The notes: a model not told the origin generated them from the sequence alone. A stretch of DNA of 28,523 nt from Bremia lactucae (GCF_004359215.1 NC_090611.1:2740142-2768664), one strand, 5' to 3'; positions 18,186 through 28,038 are shown, counted from the stretch's first letter. Numbers and translations are program-made.

Positions 18186-18800
18186 GTTGAGTGGTAAGAA
18201 ACAAGGATGCTTGCTTCAAAAGCAACAACCAAGAAAATTTGAAGCGCCCGTCTATGGGAGACAGTGCGAAAGTCCTAGATCGATTAAAGAGTCCATCGTA
18301 GAGGATCTTGCTGTGGTAGCGCAACCACAGCTAGAGGCAGTCGAGGGGATACCCTCAAATAATTTATGTGGGAATAAGTCCCCGGAAACCTGTAATTAAA
18401 TGTTCCCAGGTACCTTTGGAAATAAGTTCCAAATAGGAAACTGAGAAATAGATGTGTTAGTAAACAATGGATCAACTGTAGGCGCCTATACACTTGAATT
18501 AATAGCACCTCCAGAGTTAATATCGAAGATAAGATTGTCAACGCTAGAACCGAAACGATTCTTACGTGACCTGCGTAGTGGCAATGTCCAGCAGATCTGC
18601 GTACTTGTCTCAGATGACGACTACGTGGCCGATATTCGGTCGGCAATAGTATTTCCTGAGACCGAACGGATACTTAGTAGCCTATCGATGGACGTAAGTG
18701 TCCTTGATGAGAAGACTTGGATTGAACGTCTTACGTTTCAATCTTGAAAGTCTTTGAAGACAAACCCTCTATGTAAGGATATAATAGAATTTTAAGGATG
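18186..18800 (+). pseudogene. Element W PR-RT linker region
   Basis: Follows the gag remnant directly, protease being deleted. Blocks: EDLAVVAQPQLEAVEGI, a stop, VNNGSTVGAYTLELIAPP, LEPKRFLRDLRSGNVQQ, DDDYVADIRSAIVF and SMDVSVLDEKTWIERL before a TGA near 18747. The same blocks occur in X (10214-9662, minus) and Z (26717-26514, minus). From about 18712 the sequence becomes nearly identical to the right arm of the inverted duplication. No enzyme is encoded here; it is polyprotein spacer. Confidence 0.8.
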
Positions 18801-19465
18801 TCTTCCCTGAATCAGTACCGTCCGAGTTGCCTAAGGACAAAGGCATCGACGCGAAACTGATTTAATTCCAGGTTCGAAATACTGTGTCATGAAGCAATGG
18901 CCATTGCCTCGTGAACAAGTAGTAGCGATCAACAAATTCTTTGCCAACCGCTTAGCAGCGGGCCATGTGAGGAAATCAACTTCCCCACATAGCTCTCCGA
19001 CCTTCTCTGTGGTTAAAGCAACAGGAAGATGACGGATTGTGCATGCATTCAATAATTAAACCCTGCAACTGTACCAGCTCAAACGCCGAAACCACGAAAA
19101 GACGTAATCATTGATGGTATGTCAAAGAGTACTATCTTTTTGTCAATGGATCTGATGGATGGATTCCATCAGATCCTTATGCGTGAACAAGATATTCCGT
19201 CCACAGCAGTAAGTACCCCAAGCGGTATGCTATGGAGTGGCTAGTTATGCCACAGGGGCCTAGAAATGCCACTGCAACATTCAACAGATGTGTAATTAAT
19301 CTGTCGAGATCGGTGCGAGATCGCGCACCAAGTTGTCTTAATGATGTCTTCGTTCATAGCAGAGCCATTAATGGAAAGTCGGACGTTGAAGTACATCGTA
19401 ACCACGTCCAAAAGGTTCTTACACTTATTCGTAGGCATAAGTTGTATGCGTATCTCAAGAATTGA
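18801..19465 (+). pseudogene. Element W reverse transcriptase
   Basis: DVFPESVPSELPKDKG, then [34 protein letters not shown]-stop, RIVHAFNN-stop, FLSMDLMDGFHQILMRE (motif A) and VSTPSGMLW. A 1-bp deletion relative to the Z copy brings a TAG before LVMPQGPRNATATFNR. The catalytic YxDD box reads CLND (19334-19345): Tyr to Cys and first Asp to Asn. The frame ends in TGA after LYAYLKN. The mutated box alone would abolish activity, since the two Asp bind the catalytic metals. Confidence 0.9.
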
Positions 19466-20125
19466 ATATTCGCTACAAGCGAAATACCACTTCTCGGGTG
19501 CATCGTGAAAGTTCCTCAGCTTAGCGGCGTACCAATATATGTGCTCCCGTAATTATGCCGAAATGACAGTTAATGTTTCTTCTTTGTTGAAAAAATGTAA
19601 AGTAGTCCTGAAACGCTGATTGTCAGCGTTCCACTAAGGGTAATAAGCAAAGCCGGATGCAATCGCTAATTTGGCCACTGCGGATAAAGACATACCATTT
19701 ACATGTGGTCTGTGACGCCAGCAATTTTGCAATCGGGTGTGCGCTAGTGCAATATGACACAGACGTCGCAGAGCGCGTCGTCTGATATCTGTCGCGGCAG
19801 CTTCAACCAGCGGAACGTAACTACCCAGTGCATGACAAGGAACTATGCACTGGCCAAGTTTACGCTCTATCTCCTAAGAAATATCCCGTTCAATGTTTAT
19901 ACTGACCATGCGTCTTTACGCACGGCCGCAAAAAGTACACACCTCTCAAAGAGAATGGCGAGATGGTTGTCATTCTTCGCGGAGTATAACTTCTCCGTGG
20001 AATACAGACAAGGACGACTTAATGTCGTCGCTGATGCCCTTTCGCGCCGGTGCGATTTTGAGCCGGCTGCGAAAATACCCAGTGAAGATAAGTTCACTAT
20101 TGCAACAATTAGTGTTCCATCGTAA
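19466..20125 (+). pseudogene. Element W RT thumb/connection and RNase H
   Basis: Several stops up to about 19750 (for instance LLGCIVKVPQLSGV followed by stops). Then an open stretch 19754-20125 with ELP-like VTTQCMTRNYALAKF, VYTDHASLRTAAKSTHLS, KRMARWLSFFAEYNFSVEY and LNVVADALSRRCDFEPA, the C-terminal part of a gypsy RNase H domain. It runs on into the spacer before integrase (KIPSEDKFTIATISVPS). The block 19207-20069 is repeated in direct orientation at 25195-26057. Confidence 0.85.
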
Positions 20126-21249
20126 CAAATTAGCTAGAAATTTCGATCCTTAACAGATCGATACACAACACGCCATGGGTTACTGAGTTACTGTACTATA
20201 CAGTCATTGTTAGCGATACACCTCGTGTTGTCATCCCCGCCCATAATGATTTGCGCTAACGCTCATGTATGAGTGCCACGATGCACCAATAAGTGGTCCT
20301 CGTGAACGTGAGAAGACTTATATCACGATAAGTCGCGACTTCTACTGGCCAGTACGAGTTCGTTCACAAGTACATACGTGCTTGCGAAGTTTTCGACGGG
20401 TGAAGCCCAGTGCTTCATTCCGTGCTCCGTTACAACCTCTGCCTGTTCCGGCAGAGCGTTGGCAGTCTATATCTATGGACTTTGTTCTCGGATTTTTCGA
20501 AGCCGATCACAAGAATAATGGTATTCTTGTTTTGTTGATCGTTTCAGCAAGATGCTCCATCTTGCTGTAGTCCCGGAGTTGACCACAGCGAAAAGCTGCG
20601 CTCGTGTCTTTGTTGACACGATATTTCGACTCTAACGGTTACCCCGTTAATTGGTCTCAGATCGAGTCCCTAGATTTACGGCGGAATTTTGGCAAACTAT
20701 GTTCAAAATGACTTGGAACACAGTTGAAAATGTCAACTTCTGATCATCCTGAAACAGATGGTCAGACGGAGTGACCAGACCGTATTTGCTCGAAGAGATA
20801 CTTTGCGTATACGTGCACTCTTGCTGGTGTTAGTATTTGCTATCAACAATTCAGTGCATTCTTCTACAAAGCAAACACCATTTTCGTGAATGGCTTACAC
20901 AACCCACGTATACCCACCTTGTTTGGGAGTGACTCTTATTAAAGAGGGGGGTTCGCTCGAGCTAAAAACAATCTAGCTCTTGCTCATCACGCATTAGCAC
21001 AAAGGTCAATGGGAGGGATACCAATGTTGATTTAATTAACATTGATGTGGACAAACTCAGTTATATCAATAGTACTATTACTGAAATAATATTATTATGA
21101 AGAACGACAATACTCTCAATAATGAAGAGATTGATATCTCCGCAGTGCAAGCCGGCCGCACTAAAGACAATATCAAAACGGAGTCAGCAGAAGAATTCCT
21201 TCTGGCTAGAAAAGCAGTGGTCCGTTTCGTACAGGATTCCATTGCTGGT
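20126..21249 (+). pseudogene. Element W integrase
   Basis: Zinc finger: MYECHDAPISGPRERE (second His replaced by Pro) and broken Cys part. Core: QSISMDFVLGFFEADHKN holds the first Asp; the frame breaks near 20540 and VDRFSK continues in another. SDRVPRF (an Asp changed to Val) and NRWSDGVT show a ruined DDE core. A short open frame at 21097-21249 (NEEIDISAVQ ... AVVRFVQDSIAG) is the domain before GPF. It ends at 21249 in LTR debris. The arm 24012-25191 (minus) is an almost identical copy; the 101-residue core piece is identical in both. Confidence 0.85.
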
Positions 21250-21454
21250 AGTCGAGGCGCCCCACCTTTACTGTTTTCAGTGTATGTTGACTAGTACTGT
21301 CATCAGTACTAGCAAAGGGTGCCCGGTTACAAAAGCGTTAGTATCGACCTCTGGTAGGAAATACTACTTAGCTACCTGTAATCTTCCTCGTCACGTCAGT
21401 GTACGTGAAGTAATCGAGGCAACCCACCTTCTCTGTTATCAGTAAAGGTTGGTT
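21250..21454 (+). repeat. Debris of family-C LTR ends
   Basis: Two degenerate plus-oriented pieces resemble the inner end of LTR-C: 21267-21325 (TTGACTAGTACTG...GCCCGGTTACA) and 21385-21454 (CGTGAAGTAATCGAGG...GTTATCAGTAAAGGTT). They sit between the broken end of W and the inverted LTR-C of Z. No gene is present. Confidence 0.55.
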
Positions 21455-21953
21455 TGTAACGGGGTAACTTCCACTAGTACTGGTTAGTACTAATTGACCT
21501 TACTCTGATTACAGTGAAGGGTTAGGTCTCGAAACTTCACGTACGCAAGGGTACAGAGAAAGGTTTCTAAGAAGCTAAGAGGCTTTAGCTCCCAAAGCTG
21601 ATTTTAAGGATTAGCATTAGGAAAAAGCAAAACTGTAATAATATATTTGGTTTTCTAGTAACGATCTTCTATCTACTACTGACCTTATTATATGAATAAC
21701 GAACTCAGAATGGCACCTCCTTGCGCACGCACAATCGTGTCTTATAACGATTGGCGGGGTAATTTTAGACTCAATGAACCGATCAATTGAGCTAATGTCT
21801 TATTGCATCAATATTATCCAATTTAAAATTATTCAAGTCAAAATTAATAACTATAAGGAATTAGTACTTCTTCATTTATTTCCTCTCCTACGTAATAATA
21901 TTTATTATTCCTCTTATAATAATAATACTTATCTAACGGGACACCCCTTTACA
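21455..21953 (-). repeat. 3' LTR of element Z (family C)
   Basis: 499 bp; on the minus strand TGTAAAGGGGTGTCCCG ... TTACCCCGTTACA. It aligns in reverse with 16838-17336 and also has the inner end missing there. Small ORFs in it are chance frames. Confidence 0.85.
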
Positions 21954-21968
21954 TCACCCCCCAACCAA
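21954..21968 (-). other. Polypurine tract of element Z
   Basis: Minus-strand TTGGTTGGGGGGTGA directly before the LTR start, as expected for a 3' LTR. Confidence 0.65.
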
Positions 21969-22094
21969 ACGCCACAATAGTGACTGATGTAGGGTGACAG
22001 GAAATACTATTATGTCTTTCCGTGTATTTTTGCACTATCGGTTTCAATCAAAATACCGATTTAATTTTCATTAATTGATATTGACCAAAATCAC

Positions 22095-22963
22095 ATGGCA
22101 ACTAACAAGTCTGTGCGCGTCGGCCGTGAGGTGCAAAGCTGGCAGCTGCACGGATCAGTGAAGCTGGTGGTAATGCAACTGTTTCAGTAGACGCTAATGC
22201 GTCTACTGCGGGGAATACGTCACCTCCTACCCCGACCGGAACATGTTATCTGTTGATGACATGGCAGGTGACAGTGACAAGTCACCTATTACTGCAATTG
22301 TAGGTGACTGGACCAGTGTCTACTGTAAAATCCGCCGTATCAACCAGGCCTGAGTCCGTTAAACCTTCGGGTTCTAACGTGACAACCAGAGAGGTGAAGA
22401 CGATGTTGTTTGACACTTCGTCAGTCCCTTTTGGTGCGGAGTCATCTCGTGATGACTCCGTGGGCGATGACCACTCTAGTGATGTTAGTATGTATCACCA
22501 GGAACTAAGTGGTCGCGATGTGGAGAGTGCTGCTAGTGGTGCTAGTTTGCATCACCTGGAAATGAGTGTCAGGGATCGCTCCAAGGGCCAAGTTAACGTC
22601 AACATGAGCCAAAGGAGAGGGACCGTAATACGTTCCGGTTCGCTCCTGAAAAGAGGGCTTAATTGCCCTTTAAGGATAATCTGATTCGTTGGTCTGGTAT
22701 GACCAACGAACGATATCATATTTCGCTATTCGATTCATCCAGGTTTTACAAGCCTGGTGAGTATGAGACGGAATCTTTCATCGATGCCTTTTTCCGGCAT
22801 CGGTGGAACTCATCTCAACGAACAAAGGATATCAAACCTTTGTTTCAATTCTTGGTCAGACTTTGTACAGAATGTACACAACATAGGCCGTGAGGTCTGC
22901 CTTAACAAGCTAAATGCTTTTCGTGAACGGTTCGAGAAACGGACCGTAGTCGGTGCACGCTAA
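22095..22963 (+). pseudogene. Antisense ORF of element Z (unknown function)
   Basis: Located between chromodomain and PPT, antisense to Z, like the ORF at 7073-7952. It begins at a true ATG (MATNKSVRVGREVQ), then frame changes give LAAARISEAGGNATVSVD, MLSVDDMAGDSDKSPI, a Ser/Asp-rich stretch 22304-22684 (DDSVGDDHSSDVSMYHQEL), DNLIRWSGMTNERYH, YETESFIDAFFRHRW and, in another frame, FVQNVHNIGREVCLNKLNA. The start, acidic middle and last block match the X ORF in order. Hence the two are one gene family kept at the same place in elements with different LTRs. At least four frameshifts; function unknown. Confidence 0.6.
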
Positions 22964-22999
22964 AAAGTACACCGTTTGTCTGGAGAGGCAGGAATTCCT

Positions 23000-23775
23000 T
23001 GTCTCTCGTGGGAGGACTCATGCATATGCTATTTTAAGGGTGCAGGTCATGCCCCGAAAAAAGCATATTCCTTTAAAGATCCCCTTTGGAGGATCCGTCA
23101 AGGGATTACAACCTTTAATCCTTTTACGAGCGCGGGAAGCGCTAGTTCTCGGATAGACCTCCTGCCGGGGAGGATGGGTCTCGTTGTACTGCAAGACGAG
23201 ACCCGGAACGTCCAACATCAATTGGAAACGAGGTTCCAACTATCATGCGAGGGTGGATACCCTCGCCAACGTACAAGTTAACTCGTTCCAACCCCTTTAC
23301 CTCACGGTGGTCTAAGAAGCTTTCAGAAAGAAAACGCTTCTCATCACCTCAAACCATCAATGGATGTGGTGGGGGAGGAATGATCGGGTCCGCCTTGTTC
23401 GACGAGCCCGAATCAACATCGTGATTTAAATCATACCTTTTATTATTTAAGGGATGATCTTGATCACGAGCGATACCGTCATCGGGACGGTCGCTGATGT
23501 TTCTCGTGACCAGATGAGGAATTCTGCGCAGGTTGCGACTGAACAACTGGCACCCGAAAGAACACATCAGTCTCTCTAAAACAAGCTGGTGAAAGCTCGT
23601 TAAGAAATTCATCCTTAGAGGATGTAGTGGAACGTCTGGTCCGTGAGAACCAGACCCGGAGACTATCAAGCTTTAGCTCGAGACCATCAGGCTTTGACAG
23701 ACGACTTAGACTGTTCCGGGGTGATTAGAAATCGGAAGAAGCCTCGTACTGATTGTACGAGCGGAGATGCTCGAT
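23000..23775 (-). pseudogene. Element Z pol linker and chromodomain
   Basis: Minus-strand linker 23775-23375 (DLNHDVDSGSSNKADPI, IPPPPHPLM) leads to a decayed chromodomain: EKRFLSESFLDHREVKG, a frame-broken middle part, then EPRFQLMLDVPGLVLQYNETHP. The WRGYP core is unreadable. Same order and PPPPHP hinge as in X, with several stops and frameshifts. Confidence 0.8.
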
Positions 23776-24011
23776 ATAAAACTAAGGATGCGTACGCATC
23801 CTACGAGGCAGCTCGACCGGGCTCGCATTGCCTTGACGATGTACTACACAAAGTGAGCCGATATACCTTGGCAGTAATTTATTACTGCCCACATTCGTCA
23901 CTACATATTTGGGTAGACTTACCGTAGACAGTAGAACTAGATCACATACATTGAATGAAAGTATATTTGCTCTTCATTTTTGTCAGAGTTCCGTTTGAGT
24001 CGGTCCACCGC
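23776..24011 (-). pseudogene. Element Z integrase C-terminal domain (GPF module)
   Basis: AVDRLKRNSDKN, after a frameshift RANILSFNVCDLVLLSTVSL, NKLLPRYIGSLCVVHRQGN (GPF changed to GSL) and ELPRRMRTHP followed by a stop. These are the blocks just beyond the point where W breaks off, so Z shows what W lost. Confidence 0.8.
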
Positions 24012-25191
24012 ACCAGCAATGGAATCCTGTACGAAACGGACCACTGCTTCTCTAGCCAGAAGGCATTCTTCTGCTGACTCCGTTTTGATTTTGTCTTTTG
24101 TGCGGCCGGCTTGCACTGCGGAGATATCAATCTCTTCATTATTGAGAGTATTGTCGTTCTTCATAATAATATTATTTCAGTAATAGTACTATTGATATAA
24201 CTGAGTTTGTCCACATCAATGTTAATTAAATCAACATTGGTATCCCTCCCATTGACCTTTGTGCTAATGCGTGATGAGCAAGAGCTAGATTGTTTTTAGC
24301 TCGAGCGAACCCCCCTCTTTAATAAGAGTCACTCCCAAACAAGGTGGGTATACGTGGGTTGTGTAAGCCATTCACGAAAATGGTGTTTGCTTTGTAGAAG
24401 AATGCACTGAATTGTTGATAGCAAATACTAACACCAGCAAGAGTGCACGTATACGCAAAGTATCTCTTCGAGCAAATACGGTCTGGTCACTCCGTCTGAC
24501 CATCTGTTTCAGGATGATCAGAAGTTGACATTTTCAACTGTGTTCCAAGTCATTTTGAACATAGTTTGCCAAAATTCCGCCGTAAATCTAGGGACTCGAT
24601 CTGAGACCAATTAACGGGGTAACCGTTAGAGTCGAAATATCGTGTCAACAAAGACACGAGCGCAGCTTTTCGCTGTGGTCAACTCCGGGACTACAGCAAG
24701 ATGGAGCATCTTGCTGAAACGATCAACAAAACAAGAATACCATTATTCTTGTGATCGGCTTCGAAAAATCCGAGAACAAAGTCCATAGATATAGACTGCC
24801 AACGCTCTGCCGGAACAGGCAGAGGTTGTAACGGAGCACGGAATGAAGCACTGGGCTTCACCCGTCGAAAACTTCGCAAGCACGTATGTACTTGTGAACG
24901 AACTCGTACTGGCCAGTAGAAGTCGCGACTTATCGTGATATAAGTCTTCTCACGTTCACGAGGACCACTTATTGGTGCATCGTGGCACTCATACATGAGC
25001 GTTAGCGCAAATCATTATGGGCGGGGATGACAACACGAGGTGTATCGCTAACAATGACTGTATAGTACAGTAACTCAGTAACCCATGGCGTGTTGTGTAT
25101 CGATCTGTTAAGGATCGAAATTTCTAGCTAATTTGTTACGATGGAACACTAATTGTTGCAATAGTGAACTTATCCTCACTGGGTATTTTCG
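24012..25191 (-). pseudogene. Element Z integrase core (right-arm copy of segment C)
   Basis: Reverse copy of 20070-21249, differing at a few sites (for example near 24060-24115). It contains the same damaged zinc finger (SGPRERE), the same MDFVLGFFEADHKN block, the same frame break and the same loss of the DDE core. Sharing of the damage shows that the copy arose after the element was already dead. Confidence 0.9.
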
Positions 25192-25194
25192 CAG

Positions 25195-26057
25195 CAGTAA
25201 GTACCCCAAGCGGTATGCTATGGGGGTGGCTAAATATGCCACAGGGGCTTAGAAATGCCACTGCAACATTCAACAGATGTGTAACCAATCTGTCGAAATC
25301 GGTGCGAGATCGCGCACCGAGTTGTTTTAATGATGTCTTCGTTCATAGCAGAGCCATTAATGGAAAGTCGGACGTTGAAGTACATCGTAACCACGTCCAA
25401 AAGGTTCTTACACTTATTAGTAAGCATAAGTTGTATGCGTATCTCAAGAATTGAATATTCGCTACAAGCAAAATACCACTTCTCGGGTGCATCGTGAAAG
25501 TTCCTCAGCTTAGCGGCGTACTAGCATATGTGCTCCCGTAATTATGCCGAAATGACAGTTAATATTTCTTCTTTGTTGAAAAAATGTAAAGTAGTCCTGA
25601 AGCGCTGATTGTCAGCGTTCCACTAAGGGTAATAAGCAAAGCCGGATGCAATCGCTAATTTGGCCACTGCGGATAAAGACATACCATTTCATGTGGTCTG
25701 TGACGCCAGCAATTTTGCAATCGGGTGTGCGCTAGTGCAATATGACACAGACGCCGCAGAGCGCGTCGTCTGATATCAGTCGCGGCAGCTTCAACCAGCG
25801 GAACGTAACTACCCAGTGCATGACAAGGAACTATGCACTGGCCAAGTTTACGCTCTATCTCCTAAGAAATATCCCGTTCAATGTTTATACTGACCATGCG
25901 TCTTTACGCACGGCCGCAAAAAGTACACACCTCTCAAAGAGAATGGCGAGATGGTTGTCATTCTTCGCGGAGTATAACTTCTCCGTGGAATACAGACAAG
26001 GACGACTTAATGTCGTCGCTGATGCCCTTTCGCGCCGGTGCGATTTTGAGCCGGCTG
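25195..26057 (+). pseudogene. Flipped RT/RNase H block of element Z (segment B)
   Basis: 863 bp in the same orientation as W although Z runs the other way. It begins CAGTAAGTACCCC and ends GAGCCGGCTG. RT block: VSTPSGMLWGWLNMPQGL (in frame here, unlike W), NATATFNRC and the catalytic box as CFND (25323-25334). RNase H: VYTDHASLRTAAKS, RMARWLSFFAEY and VADALSRRCDFEPA. Joined in front is antisense integrase-spacer sequence, and behind it antisense RT motif A, so any reading across the joints is false. Confidence 0.9.
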
Positions 26058-26729
26058 TGGACGGAATATCTTGTTCACGCATAAGGATCTGATGGAATCC
26101 ATCCATCAGATCCATTGACAAAAAGGTAGTACTCTTTGACATACCATCAATGATTACGTCTTTTCGTGGTATCGGCGTTTGAGCCGGTACAGTTGCAGGG
26201 TTTAATTATTGAATGCATGCACAATCCGCCATCTTCCTGTTGCTTTAACCACAGAGAAGGTCGGAGAGCTATGTGGGGAAGTTGATTTCCTCACATGGCC
26301 CGCTGCTAAGCGGTCGGCAAAGAATTTGTCGATCGCTACTACTTGTTCACGAGGCAATGGCCATTGCTTCATGACACAGTATTTCGAACCTGGAATTAAA
26401 TCAGTTTCGCGTCGATGCCTTTGTCCTTAGGCAACTCGGACGGTACTGATTCAGGGAAGACATCCTTAAAATTCTATTATATCCTTACATAGAGGGTTTG
26501 TCTTCAAAGACTTTCAAGATTGAAACGTAAAATGTTCAATCCAAGTCTTCTCTCGTAGGACAATTTCGTCCATCGAAGAGCTGCTGAGAACCCCTTCGTT
26601 CTCAGTAAATACTATTGCCGACCAAAGATCGGCCACGTAGTTGTCATCTGTGAAAAGAGCGTAGATTTGCTTGACTTTACCACTACGCATGTTAGAATGG
26701 CGATAAGTGCGACTCACGGAACATAACGG
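26058..26729 (-). pseudogene. Element Z PR-RT linker and N-terminal RT (segment A and flank)
   Basis: On the minus strand: SGKVKQIYALFTDDNYVAD, MDEIVLREKTWIEHFTF and a stop, then RT entrance blocks ([39 protein letters not shown]-stop) and FLSMDLMDGFHQILMRE ending at the B junction. Up to 26555 it is nearly identical to W; the outer 170 bp are closer to X in wording (SSSSMDE). It ends at the copia LTR. Confidence 0.85.
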
Positions 26730-26913
26730 TGTATTTATTTATTTCTTAGCTCCTATCTCTGCTGTTCTGTTTGCCGACAGACCCTACAAGGTCCATGACT
26801 AGTCGGTCATGTCCTGACGTATACAGCTTACTTATATATATAAACTAACTTCTTCTTCTACGTCGTGTCTCCTACCTACTTATACATATACATTTACATA
26901 TTTACTGCTAACA
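26730..26913 (-). repeat. Probable copia 3' LTR
   Basis: 184 bp, TGTTAGCAGT...AATAAATACA on the minus strand, preceded by purine-rich GGGAAAA (26914-26920). It is AT-rich with a TATATATATA run. A 12-bp direct repeat ACGTCGTGTCTC lies at 26860 and 26923, one inside and one outside. No second LTR copy is in the window, so the limits are inferred. Confidence 0.5.
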
Positions 26914-26959
26914 TTTTCCCAAACGTCGTGTCTCTATATACTTCTTCCCAGATGGAACC

Positions 26960-28038
26960 AACCTTACCGTTACCCAACGGGGACCGTTCAAGAAAAACGG
27001 ATTCCAGCACGCCGCCGACCAACGTAAAGCACGCCTCGAGCACGTCGGTTTAACCTGAAATCGTTGCGCCTACGATTAAAAATAGGTGTCGTTATCGGTT
27101 ACTTGACAAAGCCTTCGATAACTTGATAGCGAGGTTTATCTCAGAAGCAACCTTGGCAATGGTCAGCTTTCCTTGCTTCACCATTTCACGAACGAAATGT
27201 CACTTCAACTCGATGTGTCTTGTTCGTCAGCTGTAGGTGGGATCTTTGCACATTATGAGGGTTGCTTGGCTGTTGATTGACATATTTATATAAACATTCA
27301 TGCACGATATTGCCTCGAGCACTAATTCCGCAAGCCCCATTCGTCCATGGCTGCTTCGGCACTAGCACTGTACTCCGCTTCAGCTGTAGACATAGTCACT
27401 ATAGTCTGTCAATGTGCGGCCCGTGATATAGCCCCCCTTGCTAGTGTAAAAAACATCCAGTCATACTCTTTCTCGTTTCCGGTTCATTTCCCCAATCGCT
27501 GTCACAATATCATTAAATGTGACGCTCCCTTTTGGTACTTGTAGACTATTTGGTCCTGATCAGACACGTTAGGATCTTCTTTACAGCACCGCAATATTTT
27601 TGAGTAGGATTACTCACAAATCTGAAACGTGATATATCAGGTCTCGTGCTTGTTGCCAAGTCCATCAGGCTTCCAATAGCTACACGATAGTGAAACGCCA
27701 ACGAGTTAGTTTCTTCCTTGGAGGCTTCTACCGGATAAAATTGTACGCTCAATTCCATTGGTATGCGGCAAGCATGAAGAAAATGTGCATTCAATTCCTT
27801 TGGATGCGGCAAGCACAAGCCTGGATTAAAATGTATCGCTTAAGCACATCACCCCAGTATTTTGTCTGGTGTATAAACTTCTCGTTCTTCCTCTGCTCAA
27901 TTTCAATGCCCAGATATCGGGTCAGTTCATCCAGATTTATTTGCTTAAAAAGTGCATCGTGACTTGATTTGCAGTTTGTCGCTTCAATCACATCATCAAC
28001 GTACACTAATAACAGAGATGTCGTCCAGGGAGGGGTGA
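26960..28038 (-). pseudogene. Copia reverse transcriptase C-terminus and RNase H
   Basis: From 28038 on the minus strand: WTTSLLLVYVDDVIEATN (catalytic YVDD), LDELTRYLGIEIEQRKN and IHQTKYWGDVLKRY. A frameshift near 27815 leads to HPKELNAHFLH, KEETNSLAFHYRVAIGSLMD and STRPDIS. RNase H follows in broken frames: TLARGAISR, TIVTMSTAEAEYSASAEAAMDEWGLRN, then the PTYSRRTRHIE-like HLQLTNKTHRVEVTF and LAKVASEINLA-like end. A 42-bp near-duplication (27751-27792 and 27793-27834) lies at the frameshift. Dead copy. Confidence 0.85.

Larger units (their letters stand above)
16838..21249 (+). mobile_element. Element W: Ty3/gypsy element (LTR family C), 3' truncated
   Basis: Plus-strand order: 5' LTR-C, leader, gag, linker, RT, RNase H, integrase up to the domain before the GPF module, where it breaks at 21249 and LTR debris follows. 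Protease and the gag C-terminus are deleted. Every gene has stops or frameshifts. From 18712 on it is duplicated in inverted orientation in the right part of the window. Confidence 0.85.
18712..21249 (+). repeat. Left arm of a 2.5-kb inverted duplication
   Basis: Composed of A (18712-19206), B (19207-20069) and C (20070-21249) in natural element order. A and C occur reversed at 26555-26058 and 25191-24012; B occurs unreversed at 25195-26057. C has the same length (1180 bp) in both arms and differs at only a handful of positions, B at about 20. Confidence 0.9.
24012..26555 (-). repeat. Right arm of the 2.5-kb inverted duplication
   Basis: C (24012-25191) and A (26058-26555) are reversed relative to the left arm, while B (25195-26057) is not. 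The outer limit is at about 26555: beyond it, similarity to W falls abruptly from near identity to roughly 75-80%. Confidence 0.9.
21455..26729 (-). mobile_element. Element Z: Ty3/gypsy chromodomain element (LTR family C), 5' part missing
   Basis: On the minus strand, from right: PR-RT linker and RT start (26729-26058), a flipped RT/RNase H block (plus strand, 25195-26057), integrase core (25191-24012), integrase C-terminus with GPF, linker and chromodomain (24011-23000), an antisense ORF, PPT, and a 3' LTR-C (21953-21455). The gag end is absent; a copia LTR begins at 26730. It carries the 3' end that W lacks. Confidence 0.85.
26730..28038 (-). mobile_element. Ty1/copia element, 3' part
   Basis: Minus-strand RT end, RNase H and a short 3' LTR, cut at 28038 by a family-A gypsy LTR. 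RT carries YVDD, the copia form of the box, and the RNase H is of copia type. Gag, protease, integrase and most of RT are absent. Confidence 0.85.

Noticed and set aside
21774..21980. AT-rich small ORF within 21774-21980
   Set aside because: Lies in the family-C LTR; the aligned stretch of the other LTR-C has no matching frame.
18712..26555. W and Z as two independent insertions of active elements
   Set aside because: They share inactivating changes (CxND box, the same stops, the same damaged zinc finger), so the segment was duplicated after decay.
18712..26555. Inverted duplication as a pure assembly artefact
   Set aside because: About 20 base differences in B, an indel pair, and the exact flip of B speak against a copied contig; long reads would still be the proof.
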